The notes under the pieces: model-generated
Told to the model about the DNA's origin: nothing
What the model saw: only the letters and a program-made list of their open reading frames with translations
Database searches by the model: none
Shown: positions 35,064-44,296 of the stretch, in pieces
How positions within the stretch are numbered: position 1 is the stretch's first letter
Layout: the number at the start of each line of letters is the position of its first letter
Assembly: GCF_015351245.1 (NCBI RefSeq)
Contig: NZ_JADKSO010000002.1
Location: forward strand, 796,401 to 860,400
Length of the DNA: 64,000 nt
Source: Rathayibacter sp. VKM Ac-2879
GTDB taxonomy: Bacteria; Actinomycetota; Actinomycetes; Actinomycetales; Microbacteriaceae
Reading direction: 5' to 3'
Translations under genes and position numbers: made by a program

Positions 35064-36693
35064 GTGAAGAAGCTCGCCATCGCCGCTCTCGCCCTGGTTC
35101 TGCTCGGCCCGTCGTTCGCGTTGGTCGGGGTCGGGGTGCTGATGAACCCTGCCTCCACCGCCGCCTGCACCCTCGCCGGGAACGGCGTCACGATCGGCGA
35201 GGTCCCCGAGTCGTTGACCGTGACCACCGCGAACGGTGAGACCTTCACTCTCAACAACCGCCAGCTCTCCCACGCCGCGACGATCATCGAGACCGGCGCG
35301 CGCATCGACGGGGTTACCCGCGACGGGCTGCAGATCGCGCTGATGGCCGCGCTCACTGAATCCCACCCTGCGCATGCTCGCCAACACGGGCACCTACCCC
35401 GAGTCCGGGAACTACCCCAACGACGGCAACGGCTCCGACCACGACTCGCTGGGTCTGTTTCAGATGCGACCTCAGTCCGGGTGGGGCACGGTCGCCGACC
35501 TCATGGACCCCGTCTACCAGGCGCGGGCGTTCTTCGGAGGACCAGACGGCCCGAACTACCCCAGTCCCCGAGGGCTGCTGGACATCCCCGGCTGGCAGTC
35601 GATGGACAAGGGCGAAGCCGCCCAGGCCGTCGAGGTATCTGCTTACCCCGATCGGTACCGCAACTACGAGCCTGTCGCCGAGACCATCCTGACCACCCTC
35701 ACCACCGCGACCACTGCGGGCCCTTCCACTGGCGGCACAGTAACGCCAATAGAGATGATCGCGGCGGAGTCGTCGCGGGTGGTGTTCCCGCTGCCGGAGG
35801 GCACCTGGGTTCCCTCCTCGGACTACGGACCCAGGGTCCACCCGATCACCGGGGAGAACTCGTTCCACACCGGGGCTGACTTCGCCGCCCCCGACGGCAC
35901 CCCCATCCTCGCCACGGCAGACGGAACCGTGACCGTCGCCGCGTTCTCCGGCGGCTACGGCGGACTCGTCGTCATCGAACACCACATCGACGGAGCAGTC
36001 GTCGCGACGGCGTATGCGCACATGTGGGAGACCGGCATCCGCGTCACCGCCGGCGACACCGTGACCGCCGGACAGCACATCGGCGACGTTGGCTCCGCTG
36101 GCAACTCGACAGGCCCACACCTACACTTCGAGGTCCGCAACGGCGGCACCAACGGCCAGCACACCGACCCGGCCGCCTGGCTCAACGCCCACAACGCCGC
36201 CGACCTGCCCGAGCCCGCCACCGGCGCACCCGCCGGCTGCGACCCCGACCCCGGAACGCCCGGCGGCGGCCCGAGCCCGGTCGACGGCGACCCAGACCGC
36301 ATGGTCGACGACCCCACCAGCGGCGGGCAAATCACCGCCCGCCTCCTGAACCTCCACACCCAGGCCACCGCCGCGTTCCCGGAGACCTCGTGGTCCTGCT
36401 ACTCGCCACGTCCGGGCACTGTTTCCGAACACCCTCTGGGGCGGGCGTGCGATCTCACGTTCGGAAACGCCATCGGCACCCCACCCACTCCCCCGCAGCT
36501 CGAGGCCGGATGGCAGGTCACCAACTGGATGGAGGAGCACGCCGAAAGCCTCGGCGTCGAGTACCTGATCTGGCAGGACAAGATCTGGTCCCTGGCCCGA
36601 GACGCCGAAGGATGGCGTGACTACACCCACGGCACCGATGTCACCACCCGGCACATCGACCACCTCCACGTCACCGTCCGGGCCGGAAGCTGA
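35064..36693 (+). pseudogene. Secreted peptidoglycan hydrolase of the T4SS, frameshifted
   Basis: One gene is split by an extra C in CCC at 35362-35364. The first frame (GTG 35064, AGGAGG) gives a signal anchor, MKKLAIAALALVLLG, and reads to ALMAALTES. The second frame resumes with MLANTGTYPESG. Together they give about 540 residues: a lysozyme/transglycosylase-like part (HDSLGLFQMRPQSGWGTVAD), an M23 endopeptidase (FHTGADFAAPDGTPI, then YAHMW and GPHLHFEVR with the H-x-H pair) and a C-terminal domain with HPLGRACDLTFG. Such enzymes open the cell wall for the conjugation channel. The shift would abolish the M23 part unless it is a sequencing error or is bypassed. Confidence 0.82.
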
Positions 36694-36698
36694 CGACC

Positions 36699-36965
36699 AT
36701 GGACGTGTTCCCCGACTTCGAGGGCCTGAGCGGCATCGGTGACCTGCGCGAAGTAATCGGCGCGCTCCTGACGTTCGTGCTCATCACCGCCGTGTTGATG
36801 CTGATCGTCTCCGCCATCATCTGGGCCATCGCTACCGCCAACGGCAACCACACCGCCGCGACCAAGGCACGCATAGGCGCGTGGACCGCCCTCGGGACCA
36901 CAGTCCTGGCCGGGGGCGGGGTCGCGTGGATGAACTGGCTCATCACCCTCGGTCAGCAGCTCTGA
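36699..36965 (+). CDS. Small two-helix membrane protein (DUF6112/VirB2-like)
   Basis: An 88-residue protein with two membrane helices, LLTFVLITAVLMLIVSAIIW and WTALGTTVLAGGGVAWMNWL, joined by a short polar loop (ANGNHTAATKARIG). This is the size and topology of VirB2-like pilin or small channel subunits. A second, similar gene follows at 37095. It lies 5 bp after the peptidoglycan hydrolase stop. Confidence 0.78.
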   Translation: MDVFPDFEGLSGIGDLREVIGALLTFVLITAVLMLIVSAIIWAIATANGNHTAATKARIGAWTALGTTVLAGGGVAWMNWLITLGQQL

Positions 36966-37094
36966 CGACGCCCTGCCGCCCGTGTCGCGAACCTGTCGTG
37001 TTTGCGGCGTCACGGGTGGGGGTGCGCACCTGCCCGACGAACCCATCCATGTTCTCCGCCCTACGGGCGGAGAACGTTCGTCAGGAGGCCCACC

Positions 37095-37406
37095 GTGTTC
37101 GATCTCATCACGGCCCTGCCCGTGCTCATGCCCATGGACATCAACATCGACCCCAACAGCGACGGCCTGCCCGGTATCGCACAGCTCCGCACCATCGTCG
37201 GCGCCGTGATGACCGTCGGACTGATCCTGTCCGTCCTGGCGCTGATCATCTCGGCGATCGTGTGGGGCTTCGGCGCGAACTCATCCAACCCGCATCTCGC
37301 CGGACGGGGAAAGGTCGGCGTCCTCGTCTCCTGCGGTGCGGCAGTGATCTGCGGAGCGTCGGTGACGCTGATCAACTTCTTCTGGAACGTCGGCCAGCAG
37401 GTCTGA
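37095..37406 (+). CDS. Small two-helix membrane protein (DUF6112/VirB2-like), second copy
   Basis: A 103-residue protein starting at GTG 37095 after AGGAGG; the frame further upstream is arginine-rich and non-coding. It has a short leader, then two helices (VGAVMTVGLILSVLALIISA and VGVLVSCGAAVICGASVTLI) with the loop GANSSNPHLAGRGK. It shares with the gene at 36699 the pattern 'polar leader - helix - small polar loop with G/N/H - helix - W/NW..GQQ'. The pair is probably an ancient duplication of a channel subunit. Confidence 0.78.
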   Translation: MFDLITALPVLMPMDINIDPNSDGLPGIAQLRTIVGAVMTVGLILSVLALIISAIVWGFGANSSNPHLAGRGKVGVLVSCGAAVICGASVTLINFFWNVGQQV

Positions 37407-37452
37407 CCCACACCCGACCGAATTCGACCCCGATGTGTGAGGAGTGATTGCG

Positions 37453-38808
37453 GTGGGTGTGTGCGATGTCCCCATCATCTCGTCCGTCTGCGACACAGCC
37501 GGCGAAGCCGCCGCGTCCCTCGTGGCGGCACCATTCGACTGGCTCGCCTCCGCGATGGGCGCGGCCGCGGGCTGGCTGTTCGAGGCCGTCTGGACCGTGT
37601 TCGACACCACCACCCTGGTCGATGTAACCCGGCCGGAGTATGTGGCGGTCTACAACATCTTGTTCGGCATCGCCGTGTTCGTGATGCTGATCTTCTTCTG
37701 CCTCCAGCTGATCACCGGCCTCATCCGCCGTGACCCGACCGCCCTGTCTCGGGCGGCTCTGGGCCTAGCAAAATCCGTCCTCGGATCGTTCGTCGTCATC
37801 ACCCTGACCGCGTTGCTCTTGGAGATCGTCGATCAGCTGTGCATCGGCATCGTCCAAGCTGCCGGCGAGACCACCGAGTCGATGGGCGACAAGATCACGC
37901 TGCTGGCTGCTGGACTAGTCGGGATCAACATCGCCGCCCCCGGGGTCGGGGCGATCATCACGATCTTCCTCGCTGGCCTCGCTATCGCTGCCGCCGCCAT
38001 CGTGTGGTTGAGCTTGCTGGTCCGGAAGGCCCTCCTGCTGGTCGCGATCGTTCTCGCGCCGCTGGCGTTTTCCGGTGCGTCATGGGACGCCACCAAGGGG
38101 TGGATCAGCAAGTGGGCGATGTTCGTCATCGCCCTGATCGTCTCCAAGCTCGTCCTGGTCGTGATGTTCCTCGTCGCCATCACCCAAGTCTCCGCGCCGA
38201 TCGACGGGGATCTGTCCTCCGTCGCCGATCCGATCGCCGGGATCGTGCTGATGGCGATGGCCGCGTTCGCTCCCTACCTGACGTACAAGTTCCTGTCCTT
38301 TGTGGGCTTCGACATGTACCACGCGATCGGGTCCGAGCAGGACGCGAAGAACGCCCTCAACCGGCCCATCCCCACACCATCGAAGCCGCAGGGCGGCGAG
38401 CCGAAGAAGGTTCTCGACGGCGGCAACAACTCCGGAGGCGGTGGGAGCGGGAAGACCCCGCCGCCGCCGACGAACACGGCACCCCAGGGCCCTGGTGGCG
38501 TAGCCGGAGCCGGAGGCGGGAAGGCCGCCGCCGCGGGCGGCAGCTCCGCAGGGGCAGGGGCTGCGGCAGCAGGCCCGGCCGCAGCGGCAGTAATCGCAGC
38601 GAAGGTTGCCAAAGATGCTGCTACCGCTGGGCCCAAAGCCGGCGCCGCGCTCGGCGGGCACGGCGAGACCGCCGCTGACTCGGCCTCCCAGGCCGGCAGC
38701 ACACCCCCACCGTCACAGACACCCCCGCCATCCACCCCGGCGCCTAAGACACCGTCCGCACCGAGACAGACCCCACCTCCGGCTCCGAAGTCGACCGAGA
38801 AGGAATGA
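37453..38808 (+). CDS. TrbL/VirB6-like polytopic conjugal transfer protein
   Basis: About 451 residues. GTG 37453 follows GAGGAG with good spacing. The first ~310 residues contain six or more membrane helices, including VYNILFGIAVFVMLIFFCLQ and KALLLVAIVLAPLAFSGASW, the latter being the characteristic VirB6/TrbL core. The C-terminal ~140 residues are a long glycine/alanine/proline-rich cytoplasmic tail. It would form the inner membrane channel of the T4SS. The gene overlaps the SCO6880 gene by 4 bp. Confidence 0.85.
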   Translation: MGVCDVPIISSVCDTAGEAAASLVAAPFDWLASAMGAAAGWLFEAVWTVFDTTTLVDVTRPEYVAVYNILFGIAVFVMLIFFCLQLITGLIRRDPTALSRAALGLAKSVLGSFVVITLTALLLEIVDQLCIGIVQAAGETTESMGDKITLLAAGLVGINIAAPGVGAIITIFLAGLAIAAAAIVWLSLLVRKALLLVAIVLAPLAFSGASWDATKGWISKWAMFVIALIVSKLVLVVMFLVAITQVSAPIDGDLSSVADPIAGIVLMAMAAFAPYLTYKFLSFVGFDMYHAIGSEQDAKNALNRPIPTPSKPQGGEPKKVLDGGNNSGGGGSGKTPPPPTNTAPQGPGGVAGAGGGKAAAAGGSSAGAGAAAAGPAAAAVIAAKVAKDAATAGPKAGAALGGHGETAADSASQAGSTPPPSQTPPPSTPAPKTPSAPRQTPPPAPKSTEKE

Positions 38809-40280
38809 GAACCATGACGTCGAAGAACGAGCGCGCCATGTCTTCGGAACTGGTGCCAGTGAAGTTCTCCCGCCTCACCCGCCGGGGAGTGCTGCTGGGC
38901 CTGTCTCTGGCCCAGCTCATCACCTTGGCCACCGGCATCCTGAGCATCGTCGGCGCGCTATACGCCGGCGGCGGCATCCTGCTCGCCTACACCGCGCCCG
39001 TCTGTGTCATTGCCGCCGCCCTGACCTGGACACCCATCGCCGGACGCCCCGCTATCGAATGGCTACCCATCGCGTCCTGGTGGCTCTGGCGTTCCACCGG
39101 CGGGCAACTGCTCTACCGCAGGCGGGTCGTCACCCCACGCCCCGTCGGCACCCTCGCGCTGCCCGGCGACACGGCGCGACTCCGCGAATACACCGACCCC
39201 GACACGAACGCTGGGATGATCCACGACCCCCACCAGCAGACCCTTACTGTTGTGTGCGAGATCAGCCATCCCGCGTTCGTGCTCCTCGATCCGGGCGAGC
39301 AGGAGCGTCGCGTCACCTCCTGGGGCCGCGTGCTGGCCACCGTGTGCCGATCCGGCCGGATCGCCACTCTCCAAGTGTTGGAGCGCACCCTGCCGGACTC
39401 CGGCACCGGGCTGGCCGAATGGTGGGCCTCCCACGGGATCTCCGACGACTCCTGGGCGGCGACCACCTACGCCGAACTCATTGACCGCGCCGGGCCCGCC
39501 GGAGAACGACACGCCACCACCCTGTCTCTCTCGCTGGATATGAAAGCCGCCGCCCGGCAAATCAGGACCGCCGGCGGCGGCATCCGCGGCGGCGCAGCCG
39601 TACTCCGCCAGGAGATGTCCACCCTCGTTGCAGCTCTGCGCTCCGCCGACCTCACACCCTCCAGATGGCTCACCCCCGGACAAATCGCCGTCATCCTCCG
39701 CAGCGCCTACGACCCGGCGATCGCCGCCACCCTCGAACGTCACGGCGAGCTGGGACAGAACCTCGCCGCCGCCGGCCCCGTCGCAGTCAACGAGTCCTGG
39801 ACACGCTTGCGCACCGACTCCGCCCACCACACGACACTGTGGATCAGTGAGTGGCCCCGCTCGATGGTCTATCCCGGATTCCTGTCGCCGGTACTGCTGT
39901 CCACCGGCATCCAACGCAGCTTCTCGCTGATTTGCACTCCGATGCGCTCGGACCAAGCCGCCCGGGACATCCGCAAGAAGAAGGTCGAGCACATCAGCGA
40001 CGCTGCTCAGAGGGCGAAGATTGGCCAGATCGAGGACGCCGCCCTCACTGCCGAATACCAAGACGTTCTCCAGCAGGAAGCCGACCTCACCGCAGGCCAC
40101 GGAGTACTGCGCTACACCGGTCTCATCAGCGTCTCCGCCCCCACCGTCGACGAGCTGGAAGCCGCGGTAGCGGCTATTGAACAGGCAGCGATCCAAGCCT
40201 CCTGCGAGACCAGGCCCCTCGTTGGTCAGCAGGCGGCCGCCTTCACGGCCGCCGCGTTGCCTCTGTGCCGGACTGTCTGA
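38805..40280 (+). CDS. SCO6880 family T4SS protein (PrgI/VirB3-VirB4 N-terminal-like)
   Basis: A 491-residue protein. Two membrane helices near the N-terminus (RGVLLGLSLAQLITLATGIL and GGILLAYTAPVCVIAAALTW) are followed by a large cytoplasmic domain resembling the N-terminal part of VirB4/TraC ATPases but lacking Walker motifs. SCO6880 proteins pair with a separate VirB4 ATPase in actinobacterial conjugative elements. Here the partner is the gene at 42255, after an interrupting CHAT gene and one plus-strand gene. ATG 38805 overlaps the previous stop; ATG 38814 is an alternative. Confidence 0.85.
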   Translation: MRTMTSKNERAMSSELVPVKFSRLTRRGVLLGLSLAQLITLATGILSIVGALYAGGGILLAYTAPVCVIAAALTWTPIAGRPAIEWLPIASWWLWRSTGGQLLYRRRVVTPRPVGTLALPGDTARLREYTDPDTNAGMIHDPHQQTLTVVCEISHPAFVLLDPGEQERRVTSWGRVLATVCRSGRIATLQVLERTLPDSGTGLAEWWASHGISDDSWAATTYAELIDRAGPAGERHATTLSLSLDMKAAARQIRTAGGGIRGGAAVLRQEMSTLVAALRSADLTPSRWLTPGQIAVILRSAYDPAIAATLERHGELGQNLAAAGPVAVNESWTRLRTDSAHHTTLWISEWPRSMVYPGFLSPVLLSTGIQRSFSLICTPMRSDQAARDIRKKKVEHISDAAQRAKIGQIEDAALTAEYQDVLQQEADLTAGHGVLRYTGLISVSAPTVDELEAAVAAIEQAAIQASCETRPLVGQQAAAFTAAALPLCRTV

Positions 40281-40283
40281 GAT

Positions 40284-41351
40284 TTAGGCGGGGTCGGTGG
40301 GCCTGACGAGGATGGTTGTTGTCGGGTCGACATCGGGAGCCCACGCCAGCGTGGGCAGATCGGCACTGTCCAGTCCGTCGAGTTCGAGACGGACCTGTCC
40401 GGCCAGGTGGGCGGAGTTGACCGACTGCCCGTTGGCAATAGCGGCGTAGAACTGGGCTGCGTAGTTGATCGCGTCGGCATCGTCGATGCTGTCGGCCATG
40501 CCGATCGCGAACGGCACGACCTGGTCCACCAGATCATCGATCTGGGCTGCGGACTTGCAGGAGTTCAACAGCACCAGTAGCGGCGGATCATCCGTGGCGC
40601 GGATGGCGTTGGCAAACGCGCGGGCCGTGACGATCACGCCCGTGTGCGGTGCGTCCTGCTCATCCTCGAACACGATGAGGTCCTCGTTGCTATGGCCTGA
40701 GAAGTGCACGACGTGGGGGCGGAACTTGGTAATTCCGTCGAGGAGGTCATGGGTGGTCGCCGCCGGACGGACGTCGAGTTCGATCTGATCGCGATGCAAA
40801 GCGGATTCGACGGCCGCCCGGATGCGCTTCTGTTCCCTTCCCACTCGGAGGTCTCCTTCCGAAGATGCCCCGAGAATCAGGACCCGAAGTCTTTCCGGCT
40901 TGGGGGTAGGAAGATGGCGGAGAACCTGGTCGACGGATGATTCGGTTCCACTGATCCGTGATTCTAGTGATGCCCGATCAGCAGCAGTCCGCCGGTCCGC
41001 CTGCTGCTGTTCGCGTTTACGGCTGCGCTCCGCGGCATCTGCCTCAGACTGCTCGGCTCGTGTCAGCTTGGTCAGCAATGCTGACTCCTCTTTCGAGTAC
41101 CCGGCAGCCTTCGACTGCAACCGGCTGGCTTCTTTGCCGGCTGTCTCGGCTTCCTGGTCCTTGCGATCAGCTTCGCGGAGCTTGCTCTTCGCAGTCGTCT
41201 CGCTCTTGGTCTTCGAAGCGGCCTGTCGGGCCTTGGCAGCCTCGGCACGTTTCTTGGACTCCTTCGTCCGATACTCACCGGCCTTCTTCTCAGCCTCGAT
41301 CCGCTGCTTGCGTTTCCGTTCAAGCTGGCCCCGGTACTGACTCGCGCTCAT
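40284..41351 (-). CDS. Coiled-coil CHAT-like (caspase-fold) protease
   Basis: A 355-residue protein starting MSASQYRGQLERKRKQ after GAGGGG. Residues ~1-160 are a charged coiled coil rich in K, E, A and R. The C-terminal ~200 residues are CHAT-like: LRVLILGASSEG, then HVVHFSGHSNEDLIVFED (catalytic histidine of GHS) and LLVLLNSCKSAAQIDDLVDQ (catalytic cysteine), then VVPFAIGMADSIDDADA. The His-Cys dyad is intact. It is the only minus-strand gene within the secretion operon; its stop is 3 bp from the SCO6880 stop and it is divergent from the gene at 41467. It is probably cargo rather than transfer machinery. A role in host defence or toxicity is inferred from known CHAT effectors. Confidence 0.75.
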   Translation of the reverse strand: MSASQYRGQLERKRKQRIEAEKKAGEYRTKESKKRAEAAKARQAASKTKSETTAKSKLREADRKDQEAETAGKEASRLQSKAAGYSKEESALLTKLTRAEQSEADAAERSRKREQQQADRRTAADRASLESRISGTESSVDQVLRHLPTPKPERLRVLILGASSEGDLRVGREQKRIRAAVESALHRDQIELDVRPAATTHDLLDGITKFRPHVVHFSGHSNEDLIVFEDEQDAPHTGVIVTARAFANAIRATDDPPLLVLLNSCKSAAQIDDLVDQVVPFAIGMADSIDDADAINYAAQFYAAIANGQSVNSAHLAGQVRLELDGLDSADLPTLAWAPDVDPTTTILVRPTDPA

Positions 41352-41466
41352 CTGACTACCCCTCGCTCCATTGCGTCCACTCGTAGCCACGCTACGCCCG
41401 ACCACGGACACCCTTGGCTCATCACCGCGCACCTGCTTGACACGCCACGTGCCAAGGAGACTCGCA

Positions 41467-42258
41467 ATGCCGACATTCAACGATCCACTCGCCGATGCCG
41501 CCGATGCATCAGAAGCGCTGCGCGGCCTCGCCCACGCCAGCCGGACCTTCGACAACCCCGCCGACACGTACGTCGTTTTCGGTGATGTGATCTCCGGAGT
41601 GCGGTCGCTGCGACAGGTCCTCGATCAGCTCGCGGACGCTCATCTGACCCACCGCGAACGCGCCCACGACGACTCCGGCAATCACGCTGTCGGAGCGGAT
41701 AGTGCCCTGACCGCTGCGGATGAGCTGCACCAGGCGGGCACTCTGCTGGATCAGGTGCACGATCGGCTCGATGTAGCGTTCGGTCACTCGGGAAAGATCG
41801 CCTGGCGCCCCGAACCTGCCCTCGGACAAGCGCCGCTAAGCGAGCCCGCCGCGCGGCGGTGGGTCTCTGTCGTGTTCCTCCAAGGCGAGGACGCCGATGA
41901 GGTGCTCGACCTGATCGATCGGGACGGCACGGTCGCGGCGATCGAACACTTGAAGAGATTCGACTACGGCGACGAGACCACCTCAGCCGCGATGGAGAAC
42001 GGGTACGTCTACGACGAGCCCCCGGCGGGGCCGCTGGACCGTGTGGTTGCCGATGGCGACTACATCCTCACGTCGAACGGAGCGATGGGGCACGTCGGCC
42101 TGCTGCGCGCGCACCCGGTTCCGCTTGATCCGCCTCTGGCTGGATCGGGTGCCGCGCCCGGTCGCGAGGCGATGCGGACGTCGGCAGCGGCGGATAGGGA
42201 CTGGTTCGCTGGTCCTGCCGGCGGGACCGCCTCTGTGGGGCGGGGGCTGTCGCTGTGA
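41467..42258 (+). CDS. Hypothetical protein of T4SS-type actinobacterial ICEs
   Basis: A 263-residue soluble protein; ATG 41467 follows AAGGAG. The first ~120 residues are helical (SALTAADELHQAGTLLDQVH). The second part reads RRWVSVVFLQGEDADEVLDL, then RFDYGDETTSAAMENGYVYD. These look like two separate modules joined, because the second resembles a stand-alone small protein seen near such operons. No catalytic motif is visible. It overlaps the VirB4 gene by 4 bp, so a role in transfer is likely. Confidence 0.65.
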   Translation: MPTFNDPLADAADASEALRGLAHASRTFDNPADTYVVFGDVISGVRSLRQVLDQLADAHLTHRERAHDDSGNHAVGADSALTAADELHQAGTLLDQVHDRLDVAFGHSGKIAWRPEPALGQAPLSEPAARRWVSVVFLQGEDADEVLDLIDRDGTVAAIEHLKRFDYGDETTSAAMENGYVYDEPPAGPLDRVVADGDYILTSNGAMGHVGLLRAHPVPLDPPLAGSGAAPGREAMRTSAAADRDWFAGPAGGTASVGRGLSL

Positions 42259-43736
42259 ATGATCGCGAGCAGTTGCACACCTCCGTGCTGGTCGCGCCAG
42301 CCTCCGAGCGCCGCCGGCTCCGTAAGCAGCGCCGGCAGGCCGCCGCCCACCTCCAGGCTGAACAGCGCCGCGCCGAGAAGGCCGAAGCGAAGACGAAAGC
42401 GGAGGCCGAACGCGCCGAACGACGAGCCACCGCCTACCTGCCTGCGGCGGGTGAGCCCGGCCCGGCAGCGCTGCGCTCCCCCGGTAGGTTCCGTCTGCCT
42501 CGGCATCAGGACACCTCCGCGACGTTGGCGGGGGCGTATCCATTCGTCGCGGAAGGTGGGCTCGGCGCCGACGGGGTGTTCGTCGGTCAAGACCTCTACT
42601 CGGGAGGGTCCTTTGTGTACGACCCTTGGGTGCTCTACGCCCGAGGTATCATCACTGCACCGAACGTGGTGCTCGCGGGAATCGTCGGCTCTGGCAAGTC
42701 CAGCCTCGCGAAGTCTCTCTACACGCGAAGCATTCCGTTCGGCCGCCGCGTGTACGTTCCGGGCGATCCGAAGGGCGAGCACACCGCAGTCGCGAAGGCC
42801 GTCGGTGGGCGGGCGATCGTCCTGGGCCACGGACTCAACACCCGCCTGAACCCGCTCGACGAGGGCCACCGCCCCTCCGGTCTGTCCAATGAGCAGTGGG
42901 CGATCACCGTTGCGTCCCGCCGCCGCGACCTGATTGGGTCACTGGCTGAGACGGTCCTGGCTCGCGGGTTGACGCCGTTGGAGCACACCGCGATCGATCT
43001 GGCACTCACGCAGACGGTGCAGGAGAACACCGTGCCGATCCTGCCGATGGTCGTTGACCGCGTCCTCCGCCCTACTGCCGATGCCGACGATCGGTTGGCG
43101 GATGACGGACGGCTCGTCGGCCATGCCCTCCGCCGCCTGGTCGCCGGTGACCTCGCCGGCTTGTTCGATGGCCCGTCCACGGTGACGTTCGACCCGTCCC
43201 TGCCGATGATCAGCCTGGACCTGTCACGCGTCACCGAGAACAGCACCCTGATCTCCGTACTGATGACGTGCTCTTCGGCGTGGATGGAATCCGCTTTGCT
43301 GGACCCCAACGGCGGGCAACGCTGGGTCATCTACGACGAGGCGTGGCGGCTGATGTCCCATCCGGCACTGTTGCGCAGGATGGACGCGCACTGGCGGCTG
43401 GCTCGGCACTACGGAATCGCGAACATGCTGATCTTCCACAAGCTGAGCGACCTCGACAACGTCGGCGATGCCGGCTCCGCGATGCGGTCCTTGGCGAACT
43501 CGCTGCTAGCCAACGCCGAGACCAGGATCGTCTACCGGCAGGAATCCGACCAGCTCGGCCCCACGGCACAGGCTCTCGGACTCACTGGCACCGAGCAGAA
43601 GCTTCTCCCCTCGTTAGGTGTCGGGCAAGGACTGTGGCGGATCAAGGACCGGGCCTTCGTGACCCAACACCAACTGCATCCCGCCGAGCTGGAGTTGTTC
43701 GACACCAGCTCCAGGCTCATGCAAGGGGTGAAGTGA
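42255..43736 (+). CDS. VirB4-like conjugation ATPase
   Basis: A 493-residue protein with a charged coiled N-terminus and a RecA-like ATPase domain. Walker A is LAGIVGSGKSSLAKSL (~residues 143-158); Walker B is WVIYDEAWRLMSHP with the DEAW box typical of VirB4/TraC. HKLSDLDNVGDAGS and YRQESDQLGPTAQALGLT follow, as in the family. It supplies energy for channel assembly and transport. The missing N-terminal domain is supplied by the separate SCO6880 protein. GTG 42255 overlaps the previous stop. Confidence 0.9.
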   Translation: MNDREQLHTSVLVAPASERRRLRKQRRQAAAHLQAEQRRAEKAEAKTKAEAERAERRATAYLPAAGEPGPAALRSPGRFRLPRHQDTSATLAGAYPFVAEGGLGADGVFVGQDLYSGGSFVYDPWVLYARGIITAPNVVLAGIVGSGKSSLAKSLYTRSIPFGRRVYVPGDPKGEHTAVAKAVGGRAIVLGHGLNTRLNPLDEGHRPSGLSNEQWAITVASRRRDLIGSLAETVLARGLTPLEHTAIDLALTQTVQENTVPILPMVVDRVLRPTADADDRLADDGRLVGHALRRLVAGDLAGLFDGPSTVTFDPSLPMISLDLSRVTENSTLISVLMTCSSAWMESALLDPNGGQRWVIYDEAWRLMSHPALLRRMDAHWRLARHYGIANMLIFHKLSDLDNVGDAGSAMRSLANSLLANAETRIVYRQESDQLGPTAQALGLTGTEQKLLPSLGVGQGLWRIKDRAFVTQHQLHPAELELFDTSSRLMQGVK

Positions 43737-44296
43737 TGCACCGCAAGCCCCTCCGCCGTTCGACCTGGCAGGAACCCGAGCAGACCCCCGTCGTGCTTCC
43801 GCACACGGTCGTCACCGTCACTGACGACGGCAAACTAGACGTCGCTGTCGACGGAACCGCATTCCCGCCACCGACCGACGGGCAGGCGTGGACGCGGAGC
43901 GCGTTCGGAGCACTGCTCGATGCCATCACCGAGGACCGGGCGACCGCAGTACGCATCGAAGTCCGCGAGACCGACGGGAGCGTGTTCACCGACATCATCC
44001 GCGCCCGCCGGCGCATCACGCCCGACCCAGCAGCAGCCGAGCCGGGGAAACAGGAAGGCAAGCACGCCACGAGGACGCGAACGCCCGAACTGATCGAGGT
44101 GACAGCGGACGGGTTCGTGCCGGGCGAGGACATCGCCGTCGCCGTCATCGTTTCCCACACCGATGCCACCGGAGCCGGCCATGCCCGCACCCTCCTCGAC
44201 AAGACTCACCTGTTCTCCCTGCTACGAGACAGGACCGGCGAGGTCGTGCTCCTCGGGCGAATCTCCGGCACCGTCCACGTTCGGCGCCTGCCATGA
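43736..44296 (+). CDS. Hypothetical protein between virB4 and virD4
   Basis: A 186-residue protein whose ATG overlaps the VirB4 stop by one base (TGATG) and whose stop overlaps the VirD4-like start by 4 bp. The sequence has two small beta-rich parts around TVVTVTDDGKLDVAVDGTAF and LIEVTADGFVPGEDIAVAVI, separated by a proline/lysine-rich linker. There is no membrane segment. The position between the two ATPases suggests a transfer accessory, but I do not recognise a named family. Confidence 0.7.
   Translation: MHRKPLRRSTWQEPEQTPVVLPHTVVTVTDDGKLDVAVDGTAFPPPTDGQAWTRSAFGALLDAITEDRATAVRIEVRETDGSVFTDIIRARRRITPDPAAAEPGKQEGKHATRTRTPELIEVTADGFVPGEDIAVAVIVSHTDATGAGHARTLLDKTHLFSLLRDRTGEVVLLGRISGTVHVRRLP

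Noticed and set aside
36024-36620. Arginine-rich 198-codon frame within the peptidoglycan hydrolase
   Set aside because: Composition is almost entirely R, P, H and G, typical of a shifted frame in GC-rich DNA; it lies over the M23 and C-terminal domains.
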